Origin: Bog-473 sp036489775
GTDB lineage: Bacteria > Actinomycetota > Acidimicrobiia > Acidimicrobiales > RAAP-2
Assembly: GCA_036489775.1 (NCBI GenBank)
Contig: DASXFC010000019.1
Coordinates: 16,442-80,441, forward strand
DNA length: 64,000 nucleotides
Direction of reading: 5' to 3'
The notes beneath the pieces were generated by a model. It was given only the letters and a program-made list of their open reading frames with translations, searched no databases and was not told the origin of the DNA. Below, in pieces: positions 43,301 through 51,510 of the stretch. The first letter of the stretch is position 1. The number at the start of each line of letters is the position of its first letter. Made by a program: the position numbers and the translations under genes.

Positions 43301-43651
43301 GCAGTTGATATTGCGGGGATGGTCCGCTCCTTTCACTACGCCGCGCGGGCAGCCTCCCTACGGCTGACCCGCGACCTCAAGACGTCGGTGGCCTCGGTTG
43401 ACCCTGGGCTGGTGGATGCCTGGCTGACCTTCTGGCATCGCTGGGTCTCGGGCGTGTTCCTCAGCACCTACCTCGAGATCACCGGGCCAGCCGACTTGCT
43501 CCCGAGAAACAAGAGCCAATTCGGCGATGTCCTCAACTTCTTCCTGCTCGAAAAAGGGGTCTACGAACTCAACTACGAGATCAACAGTCGACCCACCTGG
43601 ACCGATATCCCGGCCCAGGGGATTCTCGACATCCTTGACCAGGCCAGGTGA
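40301..43651 (+). CDS. treS: Trehalose synthase-maltokinase fusion (TreS-Mak/Pep2)
   Basis: The 1116-residue fusion has a GH13 TreS domain at about 20-580. Its nucleophile is Asp at about 219 (GLRLDAVPYL), the acid/base Glu about 261 (LLAEANQWP) and Asp about 327 (LRNHDELTLEM). A maltokinase domain fills about 585-1116, with HGDYHLGQVLW (Asp about 965) and IIDFEGEPSRSLGRRRLKR (Asp about 982). It interconverts trehalose and maltose and phosphorylates maltose for GlgE. Conserved region I reads ELVLAHTSDQHPWF, with Ala at about residue 120 where GH13 enzymes usually have Asn. The GTG of malQ overlaps its stop. Confidence 0.93.
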
Positions 43652-45702
43652 ATTCCTTGCAGCCGTCAGGCCTGACGGAACTCGCCGTGCAGAGCGGCAT
43701 CGTCGCCGAGTACGTCGGCACCGACGGGCGTCCCCACCCGGCAGGCGTCGAGACCATTCGGGCTCTGCTGTCCGCACTGGGACTCGAGGTCAACACCGAA
43801 CGTGACGCCGAAGAGCACCTGGCGATGCGGCGCGACGAGGTGGCCCGACGCATAGTCGAACCGGTGCTCGTGATCCGGACGGGCCGCCAAGCCGACCTGC
43901 CGTTCCGACTGCCGGCTGGCCTGTCGCTTGACCGGGCCACGCTCACCCTCCAACTCGAGTCGGGCGAATCCCGTCGTACCGCGCTGGCCGCAGTGCTTGG
44001 AACGGTCCGCCGATCGGCCGATGGAACGGCCCACGGTCGCCTGGAGCTCGGACGAGCCGGCGGGGGCGAACTCACCCCCGGCATTCATGCCCTGACGATC
44101 GACATGCCGAACCGTGTCGTCCAGTCGGTTCTCGTGGTCGCGCCCTCGTGCCCGAGGAGTGATCGACACTGGGGAGCGTTTATGCCCCTCCACGCGGTGC
44201 GGACCACGAACAACTGGGGAATCGGAAGCTACACCGACTTGGCTGAACTGGCGACATGGGTGAGCGAGCTTGGTGGCGGCTTCGTGGGCACACTTCCGCT
44301 GTACCCCATTGATGATCGCGTCCCGATCGATCCCAGTCCATACCTGCCCTTGTCCCGGTTGGCCTACAACGAGCTGTACATAGACCCCTTGCTCGTCCCC
44401 GAGCTGGCTGGTTGTGCCCGGGCTCGAGAGTTGCTGGGAGCGCCCGACACGGCCCTCCAACTCTCGGCGCTGCGCTCTGATGAGCTGGTGGACTACGAGG
44501 GCGTGTGGGCGCTCAAGTCCCAAGTCCTTGCACTCCTCTTCGACGACCTGTGCACTCGACCGACATTCCGACTCGGTGAGCTCCAGACCTTCGGCGAGAC
44601 ACACCCCGAACTCCACGCCTACGCCGACTTCAGAGCCCACCAGGCGTTGCCGCGGCCCGCCACCGGCGATCCCGCAAGCGACCCTCTCTTCCACCTCTAC
44701 CTGCAGTGGTTGGCCTCGACGCAACTGGGCCTGGCTGGTCGGGCCGGGGCGCCCCTCTACGCCGATATGCCGGTCGGCGTCCGTCCGGACGGCTTCGACA
44801 CCGAATGGGCACCCAATTCGTTCGCGACGGGCGCGCATGGCGGCGCGCCCCCTGATGCCTTCTTCGCCGGCGGACAGAACTGGGGCTTCCACCCGCTCCA
44901 TCCAGAAGGCCTGCGTCACGACGGCTACCGCTACCTGGTGGCATCCCTCCGCCGGGCCTGTGCGACCGCAAAATTCCTCCGCATCGACCACGTGGCCGGC
45001 TTGCACCGCCTCTATTGGGTACCAGATGGGATGCCGGCCACCGATGGTGCCTATGTGCGTTACCACGACGACGAGATCAGAGCGCTGGTCTGCCTGGAGG
45101 CCTGGCGGGCCGGGACGGTCGTGGTAGGTGAAGACCTGGGCACGGTGCCCGAAGAGGTGCGGACGGCCATGGAGGCCGATCACATGTTGCGGTCCTGGGT
45201 CCTGGAGTTCGAATCGACTGAAGCCACGCCGCTCCCCGCGCCCCCGCCCGCAGTGCTGGCCTCGCTGGGCACCCATGACCTGCCTCGCTTTGCCACCTTC
45301 CTCGAGGCCGGCGACATCGAAAACGGCGGCACCGATACGGGACCCTCCAGCGCGGCCAACGTGACGGAACGACGACGCTGGCGCAGCGCACTTGAACGGT
45401 CGTTGGGAGCGAGCGACTCGCTGACGATGAAACCCGAACAAGTGATCGCCCGCTGCCTCGAGCACTTGGCCGCGGGTCCGGCCGATCTGGTCCTGGTGGA
45501 CCTGGAGGAGCTTTGGGGCGAACGGGTCCCACAGAACCGACCGGGCACCGGTCCCGAGGCTGGAAACTGGGGACGGAAGTCGAGCCGCTCACTCGAGGAG
45601 ATGCGCACCGACACGGACCGGAGTGCCTTCCTGGCCTCCCTGGCGGTGCTGCGCCGCCAGGCCGAACTTCCCGACGCCCGAATGGAGGTAGTTGCATCGT
45701 GA
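43648..45702 (+). CDS. malQ: 4-alpha-glucanotransferase (amylomaltase)
   Basis: The 684-residue GH77 enzyme has WGIGSYTDLAEL, the nucleophile Asp at about 447 (FLRIDHVAGLHRLYWVP), acid/base Glu at about 495 (VVGEDLGTVP) and Asp at about 544 (LGTHDLPRF). It disproportionates malto-oligosaccharides and would recycle short chains released by GlgX or produced by TreS. It starts at GTG 43648 within the treS stop. The first 150 residues are the variable N-terminal extension of actinobacterial MalQ. Confidence 0.93.
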   Translation: MNSLQPSGLTELAVQSGIVAEYVGTDGRPHPAGVETIRALLSALGLEVNTERDAEEHLAMRRDEVARRIVEPVLVIRTGRQADLPFRLPAGLSLDRATLTLQLESGESRRTALAAVLGTVRRSADGTAHGRLELGRAGGGELTPGIHALTIDMPNRVVQSVLVVAPSCPRSDRHWGAFMPLHAVRTTNNWGIGSYTDLAELATWVSELGGGFVGTLPLYPIDDRVPIDPSPYLPLSRLAYNELYIDPLLVPELAGCARARELLGAPDTALQLSALRSDELVDYEGVWALKSQVLALLFDDLCTRPTFRLGELQTFGETHPELHAYADFRAHQALPRPATGDPASDPLFHLYLQWLASTQLGLAGRAGAPLYADMPVGVRPDGFDTEWAPNSFATGAHGGAPPDAFFAGGQNWGFHPLHPEGLRHDGYRYLVASLRRACATAKFLRIDHVAGLHRLYWVPDGMPATDGAYVRYHDDEIRALVCLEAWRAGTVVVGEDLGTVPEEVRTAMEADHMLRSWVLEFESTEATPLPAPPPAVLASLGTHDLPRFATFLEAGDIENGGTDTGPSSAANVTERRRWRSALERSLGASDSLTMKPEQVIARCLEHLAAGPADLVLVDLEELWGERVPQNRPGTGPEAGNWGRKSSRSLEEMRTDTDRSAFLASLAVLRRQAELPDARMEVVAS

Positions 45703-47582
45703 TGACCGCAGGCGGTTTGACCAGGGAAGACCTCTACCTTTTCAACGAGGGCACCCATCGAGCACTGGGCGAGAAGTTGGGCGCGCACCTGCTGCCCGAG
45801 GGCGGGACCACGTTCAGCGTCTGGGCACCTAACGCACGAGCGGTCAGCGTCATCGGAGACTTCAACGGGTGGGATCGGACCCGGCACCAACTCTCGTCAC
45901 TGTGGTCCTCGGGTATCTGGGAAGGGCACGTGGCCGAGGCTTCCGCAGGCGACATCTACAAGTTCGCCATCACCACCCAGGGCGGTGGTGTGCTCGAGAA
46001 AAGTGATCCCTTCGCCAAGTGCACCGAGCTGCCACCACTCACCGGGTCAGTGGTGTGGGACCTTGATTACGAGTGGCATGACCACGAATGGATGGGTCGC
46101 CGTGGTGCCCGCATTGCGCTCGAGGCACCGATATCAGTCTACGAGGTACACCTCGGGAGTTGGCGTCGCGACCAAAACGACCCAGGACGCTTCCTGACCT
46201 ACGTCGAGCTGGCGGATCCGCTGATCGAGCACGTGCGCGAGTCCGGATTCACCCATGTCGAGTTCCTTCCGCTGATGGAACACCCGTTCTACGGTTCGTG
46301 GGGTTACCAGACCACCGGCTTCTTCGCACCAACCAGGCGCTACGGCACACCGCAGCAGCTGATGGAACTCATCGACCGGCTGCATGGGGCGGGCATCGGC
46401 GTGATCTTCGACTGGGTACCGTCGCACTTTCCCTCCGATGCCTTCGCGCTGGCCACCTTCGACGGCACCCACCTTTTCGAGCATGCCGATCCCCGCTTGG
46501 GGTTCCACCCGGATTGGAAGAGCTCCATCTTCAACTTCGGTCGCCACGAGGTGCGCAGCTTCCTGGCTTCATCGGCGGATCACTGGCTCGGGCGATACCA
46601 CGCCGATGGATTACGGGTCGATGCTGTGGCGTCCATGTTGTACCTCGACTACTCGCGCAAGGCGGGCGAATGGGTCCCCAACGTCTTCGGCGGACGGGAG
46701 AATCTCGAGGCGATCGACTTCCTGCACCAACTGAACATCGGGATCTACGCCGATCACCCCGACGTCCAGACCATCGCCGAGGAGTCCACCGCGTTCTCGG
46801 GGGTTTCACGCCCGGTACACGCCGGGGGGCTTGGCTTCGGCCTGAAGTGGGACATGGGATGGATGCACGACACGCTCCAGTTCATGGAGCGGGATCCGAT
46901 CCACCGCAAGCACCATCACGGCGAGCTGACCTTCCGGTCCATCTACGCCTTCAGCGAGAACTTCATGCTGCCGCTCTCCCACGACGAAGTGGTCCATGGC
47001 AAGGGCTCGCTCCTGACCAAGATGCCGGGCGACACCTGGCAGCGCTTCGCCAACCTGCGGCTGCTCTACGGCTATCAGTGGGGCCAACCGGGTAAGAAGC
47101 TGCTGTTCATGGGGGGCGAGCTGGCTCCCTGGAGCGAGTGGAGCCACGAATCGGGCCTGGAGTGGTCACTGTGCGACGACCCAGCGCACGATGGGATCGG
47201 GCGCTGGGTGCGCGACCTGAACCGGCTCTACCGAACCGAGCCGGCCTTGCACGAGCGCGACACGGTGCCCGAAGGATTCGCCTGGACCCAGCCCGAGAAT
47301 CCCGATGACGGCTTACTCAGCTTCTTGCGGTACTCCGATGAGGGCGCGCCGGTGCTGGTGGTCTGCAACTACACGCCGGTCCCCCGCTACGACATCCAGG
47401 CCGGCGTGCCCGAACTCGGGACCTGGCGCGAGCTGCTGAACAGCGATGCCGAAGAGTACGGCGGCAGCGGCGTCGGCAACCTGGGCGCCGTCGTCGCCAC
47501 GGCCGAACCCTGGGGCGGACACCCGTTCTCGATGCGCATCACCGCACCTCCCTTGGGCTGCGTCTTCTTCGGTTGCCGGTGA
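45699..47582 (+). CDS. glgB: 1,4-alpha-glucan branching enzyme
   Basis: The 627-residue GH13 enzyme begins with a CBM48 domain (FSVWAPNARAVSVIGDFNGW). Catalytic Asp is at about 307 (LRVDAVASMLYLDYSR), Glu about 360 (TIAEESTAFSG) and Asp about 428 (LSHDEVVHGKGSL). It introduces alpha-1,6 branches in the glucan made by GlgE. A GTG at 45699 overlaps the malQ stop; the next codon is ATG 45702, an alternative. GGAGG precedes. Confidence 0.94.
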   Translation: MMTAGGLTREDLYLFNEGTHRALGEKLGAHLLPEGGTTFSVWAPNARAVSVIGDFNGWDRTRHQLSSLWSSGIWEGHVAEASAGDIYKFAITTQGGGVLEKSDPFAKCTELPPLTGSVVWDLDYEWHDHEWMGRRGARIALEAPISVYEVHLGSWRRDQNDPGRFLTYVELADPLIEHVRESGFTHVEFLPLMEHPFYGSWGYQTTGFFAPTRRYGTPQQLMELIDRLHGAGIGVIFDWVPSHFPSDAFALATFDGTHLFEHADPRLGFHPDWKSSIFNFGRHEVRSFLASSADHWLGRYHADGLRVDAVASMLYLDYSRKAGEWVPNVFGGRENLEAIDFLHQLNIGIYADHPDVQTIAEESTAFSGVSRPVHAGGLGFGLKWDMGWMHDTLQFMERDPIHRKHHHGELTFRSIYAFSENFMLPLSHDEVVHGKGSLLTKMPGDTWQRFANLRLLYGYQWGQPGKKLLFMGGELAPWSEWSHESGLEWSLCDDPAHDGIGRWVRDLNRLYRTEPALHERDTVPEGFAWTQPENPDDGLLSFLRYSDEGAPVLVVCNYTPVPRYDIQAGVPELGTWRELLNSDAEEYGGSGVGNLGAVVATAEPWGGHPFSMRITAPPLGCVFFGCR

Positions 47583-49381
47583 GGCCCGGCTCTCGAGGAG
47601 TCGGGGCCGTCCCCGGCCCCGACGGCGTGTCGTTCCTGGTGTGGGCGCCCTTTGCGGGCGCGGTGTCCGTGGTCACCGACACCGGCACCTGGGCTCTCGA
47701 GACGCGGGGCGACGGTTACTTCGGTTCGGTGGTGGCAGAACTGAGGTGCGGCGCCCGCTACCGATTCTCCTTGGACGGCGGGGAACCCCTGGGTGACCCC
47801 GCCTCGAGGTACCAGCCCGAAGGGGTGCACGGTCCGTCTGAAGTGATCGATTTGGGGGCCCACCGATGGCAGGGCGACGGCTTCGAGGCGAGCCCCTGGG
47901 CCCAGCAGGTGATCAGCGAGGTGCACATCGGAGCGCTGACCGACCCGGGGACCTTCGATGCCGCCATCGCCCGGCTGGATGCGCTGGTCGACGTCGGGAT
48001 CAGTGCCATCGAGATCATGCCGGTGGCTCAGTTCCCGGGCACCCGCAATTGGGGCTACGACGGGGTCTTCCCGTATGCGGTGCAAGACAGTTACGGAGGA
48101 CCGGCCGGGCTGCAGCGGTTGGTCGATGCCTGCCACGCCCGCGGGCTCACCGTCATCCTCGATGTCGTCTACAACCACATCGGTCCCGAGGGGAACGTGC
48201 TGGGGTCGTACGGCCCGTACTTCACGGACCGTTACACCACGCCCTGGGGACCGGCCATCAACCTCGATGGCCCGGGCTCCGACCAGGTCCGGTCCTTCCT
48301 CACCCAGAACGCGCTCATGTGGTTCGAGGACTTTCACATCGACGGGCTTCGGCTCGACGCCGTGCACGAGTTGATCGACCGCACCGCCATCCCGTTCCTG
48401 GTCGAGTTGTCGGGTTCGGTGCGCGACGTGAGTGGGCGGCGGCGCGTGCTCATCGCCGAGAGTGCGGACAACGACCCCCGAGTGACCACGCCGGTGGCCG
48501 ATGGCGGCCGCGGCTTCGATGCCCAGTGGAGTGACGACTTCCATCACACCGTCCACGCCGTGGTGACCGGCGAGCGGTTCGGCTACTACGCCGACTTCGG
48601 CTCGGTGGATCAGATTGCCATCGCGGTGGAGTCGGACTTCGTCTACGCCGGGCAGCATTCGGTGTTCCGGGACCGTCGCCACGGTGCCCCGGTCGGCGCG
48701 CTCCCGACCGATCGGTTCGTGCACTACATCTCGGATCACGACCAGATCGGCAACCGCCCGGACGCGGCGCGGTTGGCCAGCCTGGTGCCTTTCGAACGAT
48801 TGCGGGTGGCGCTGGCTCTGCTGCTGCTGGCGCCGGGCGTGCCCATGCTCTTCATGGGCGACGAGTACGGCGAGACGGCACCGTTCCCCTACTTCGTCGA
48901 CCACGGCGATCCCCAATTGCTCGAAGCGGTGCGACGGGGACGGGCCGCTGAATTCGCCGATGCCCCCGACGGGAGCCGGTCGCAGCGATACGACCCGGGC
49001 GACCCCGGGACCCTGGTCGTATCCCGGTTGCAGCCCGAACGGCGCGGCGTCGAGCAGGGCCGAGTCGAAGCCTTGGTGCGCCAGCTGCTCGAGCTGCGGC
49101 GAACCTGGCCCGCCCTCACCACCACCGAGCGCGAGGCGGTGTGGTGCCGGGCCGACGGTACCGTGGTCACGATGGTACGGCGCGACCGGCCGGGCGGCGC
49201 CGTCGCCGCATTCTTCAACTTCGGGTCCGAACCCGGGAAGGGAACGCTGCCAGAGGGCGCGGCGCCCTGGCGGTACCTGATCGGCTCGCACCAGGCCGAG
49301 TCCGGCCAGCAGATCTCGCTCGAGCTCGAGCCGTGGAGCTTCTGCGCGTACGGAATGGATGAAGCCGAGGCGAGGCGATGA
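47579..49381 (+). CDS. treZ: Malto-oligosyltrehalose trehalohydrolase
   Basis: The 600-residue GH13 enzyme releases trehalose from maltooligosyltrehalose made by TreY. Motifs are EVHIGALTDPGTFDAAIARL, Asp about 260 (HIDGLRLDAVHELID), Glu about 294 (LIAESADNDPR) and Asp about 388 (ISDHDQIGNR). GTG 47579 overlaps the glgB stop (GTGA), and its own stop overlaps glgX (ATGA). Confidence 0.93.
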   Translation: MRPGSRGVGAVPGPDGVSFLVWAPFAGAVSVVTDTGTWALETRGDGYFGSVVAELRCGARYRFSLDGGEPLGDPASRYQPEGVHGPSEVIDLGAHRWQGDGFEASPWAQQVISEVHIGALTDPGTFDAAIARLDALVDVGISAIEIMPVAQFPGTRNWGYDGVFPYAVQDSYGGPAGLQRLVDACHARGLTVILDVVYNHIGPEGNVLGSYGPYFTDRYTTPWGPAINLDGPGSDQVRSFLTQNALMWFEDFHIDGLRLDAVHELIDRTAIPFLVELSGSVRDVSGRRRVLIAESADNDPRVTTPVADGGRGFDAQWSDDFHHTVHAVVTGERFGYYADFGSVDQIAIAVESDFVYAGQHSVFRDRRHGAPVGALPTDRFVHYISDHDQIGNRPDAARLASLVPFERLRVALALLLLAPGVPMLFMGDEYGETAPFPYFVDHGDPQLLEAVRRGRAAEFADAPDGSRSQRYDPGDPGTLVVSRLQPERRGVEQGRVEALVRQLLELRRTWPALTTTEREAVWCRADGTVVTMVRRDRPGGAVAAFFNFGSEPGKGTLPEGAAPWRYLIGSHQAESGQQISLELEPWSFCAYGMDEAEARR

Positions 49382-51510
49382 GCTCAATGCGGGTCTGGCC
49401 CGGCAGCCCACGCCCCCTCGGCGCCACCTGGGACGGCGAAGGCGTCAACTTCGCCCTCTTCTCGGAACACGCGGACGGCGTGCAGCTGTGCCTCTTCGAC
49501 CCCGATGACCGTGACCGGACCTCGGCCACCATCAACCTGACCGAACGGACCGACAACGTCTGGCACGTCTACCTGCCCGACGTGCGGCCGGGCGCCATTT
49601 ACGGCTACCGGGTGCACGGCCCCTACGACCCCGACCAGGGGCACCGTTTCAACGCCAACAAGCTGCTGATCGACCCCTACGCCAAGGCGGTGAGCGGGCC
49701 GGTCGAATGGAGCGACGAGCTCTACGGTTACACCATCGGTGACGCCAAGGAGGACCTTTCCTTCGACGGGCGGGACTCGGCGTCGGCCATGCCCAAGTCG
49801 GTCGTCGTCGACCCGGCATTCACCTGGCAGGACGACCGCTCACCCAACACGCCCTGGAACCAGACGGTCATCTACGAGACGCACGTCAAGGGTATGACGG
49901 CCAATCACCCGGCCGTGCCCGAGGAGTTCCGGGGCCGCTATCTCGGGCTGGCCTCGGACCCCGTCGTCGACCACCTGCTCGGCCTGGGTGTCACCGCGGT
50001 GGAGCTGATGCCGGTGCACCGCTTCGTCAGCGAGCGCAACCTGGTCGAGCGGGGCCTCTCCAATTACTGGGGTTACAACTCGGTCGGCTTCTTCGCCCCG
50101 CACGCCGACTACGCCACCGGCGACCTGGGCCAGCAGGTGCTCGAGTTCAAGTCGATGGTCCGCACGCTGCATCGGGCCGGCCTCGAGGTGATCCTCGATG
50201 TGGTCTACAACCATACCGGCGAGGGCAACCAACTCGGCCCCACCCTCTCGCTGCGCGGCATCGACAACAGCGTGTACTACCGGCTGACCCCCGAGGACCA
50301 CCGCTACTACCTCGACTACACCGGTACCGGCAACAGCCTCAACATCCTGCACCCACGGGCCATGGGCCTGGTCACCGACAGCCTGCGCTACTGGGTCACC
50401 GATATGCACGTGGACGGCTTCCGCTTCGATCTGGCCCCGGTGCTGGTGCGTGGTTACGAGGCCGGGCAGCCCAGCGCGTTCTTCGAGATCATCCAGCAAG
50501 ACCCGGTGCTGTCCAAGGTCAAGCTGATCGCCGAGCCCTGGGATGCCAGCCCCGACGGCTACCAGCTCGGGCAGTTTCCCACCGGCTGGTCGGAATGGAA
50601 CGGTGCGTTCCGGGACTGCGTGCGCCGGTTCTGGCGGGGCGATGCGGGCCAGGTACCCGAGCTGGCTTCGCGGCTCACCGGGTCGAGCGACATCTTCGGG
50701 CCCAGCGGGCGCAGCACCTATGCCAGCATCAATTTCATCACCTGCCACGACGGCTTCACCCTGACTGACCTCGTCACCTATGAGCACAAACACAACGAGG
50801 CCAACGGCGAGGACGGCCGTGACGGTATGGACCAGAACTACAGCCGTAACTGGGGCATCGAGGGCGAGACCGACTCCGCCCGCATCCAGCGGGCTCGAGA
50901 CCGTATGAAGCGCAACTTCCTGGCCACGCTGCTCTTCGCCCAAGGCGTGCCGATGCTGCTGGGCGGGGACGAGATCGGGCGCACCCAGGGGGGGAACAAC
51001 AACGCCTATTGCCAGGACAACGACGTCAGCTACTTCAACTGGGACCTGGGCGAGACGGGCGTCGAGCTCTCCCGCTTCGTGGGTGACCTGATCGAGATCT
51101 GGAAGGAAAGCCCGATCCTGCGCCGCCGTGCCTTCTTCACTGGCCAACCGGTGGACGGAGAGCAGACCAAGGACGTGACCTGGATCCGCCCCAACGGCGA
51201 GGAGATGGACGAAGAAGACTGGGCCAACCCCGACAACCACACGATCGGACTGCTGCTGCTGGGCAAAGCAGCCGACGAGCTCGACGTCCGGGGCCGCTCG
51301 GCTTCGGGTGACACGCTGCTGCTCCTGCTCAATGCCGGCACCCGCTCGCGCTCGTACACGCTGCCCCGGCTGGAGGATCCTGGAGTCTGGGAGGAGTTGC
51401 TCAACACGGCCCGGACCGGAGCCTGGACGCGCATCGTGCGCAACGAGGCGGTCGTTCTCAACGCCCACTCGAGCCTGCTCCTGCGCCACAGCGAGCGCGT
51501 CAGCGAGTGA
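49378..51510 (+). CDS. glgX: Glycogen debranching enzyme (isoamylase type)
   Basis: The 710-residue GH13 protein starts with a CBM48 domain (PRPLGATWDGEGVNFALFSE). Motifs are VYNHTGEGNQLGPTLSLRGI, Asp about 351 (VDGFRFDLAPVL), Glu about 386 (LIAEPWDASPDGYQLGQFP) and Asp about 458 (TCHDGFTLTDLVTYEHKHNE). It hydrolyses alpha-1,6 branches, giving linear chains for TreY. The sequence matches TreX/GlgX enzymes, which are commonly linked to treYZ. Confidence 0.94.
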   Translation: MSSMRVWPGSPRPLGATWDGEGVNFALFSEHADGVQLCLFDPDDRDRTSATINLTERTDNVWHVYLPDVRPGAIYGYRVHGPYDPDQGHRFNANKLLIDPYAKAVSGPVEWSDELYGYTIGDAKEDLSFDGRDSASAMPKSVVVDPAFTWQDDRSPNTPWNQTVIYETHVKGMTANHPAVPEEFRGRYLGLASDPVVDHLLGLGVTAVELMPVHRFVSERNLVERGLSNYWGYNSVGFFAPHADYATGDLGQQVLEFKSMVRTLHRAGLEVILDVVYNHTGEGNQLGPTLSLRGIDNSVYYRLTPEDHRYYLDYTGTGNSLNILHPRAMGLVTDSLRYWVTDMHVDGFRFDLAPVLVRGYEAGQPSAFFEIIQQDPVLSKVKLIAEPWDASPDGYQLGQFPTGWSEWNGAFRDCVRRFWRGDAGQVPELASRLTGSSDIFGPSGRSTYASINFITCHDGFTLTDLVTYEHKHNEANGEDGRDGMDQNYSRNWGIEGETDSARIQRARDRMKRNFLATLLFAQGVPMLLGGDEIGRTQGGNNNAYCQDNDVSYFNWDLGETGVELSRFVGDLIEIWKESPILRRRAFFTGQPVDGEQTKDVTWIRPNGEEMDEEDWANPDNHTIGLLLLGKAADELDVRGRSASGDTLLLLLNAGTRSRSYTLPRLEDPGVWEELLNTARTGAWTRIVRNEAVVLNAHSSLLLRHSERVSE

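Noticed and set aside
43666..45465. Minus-strand open frame of 599 codons opposite malQ
   Set aside because: malQ carries all GH77 motifs on the plus strand; the antisense translation shows no domain.
47387..49411. Minus-strand open frame of 674 codons opposite treZ
   Set aside because: Shadow of treZ/glgB caused by high GC; no recognisable motifs.
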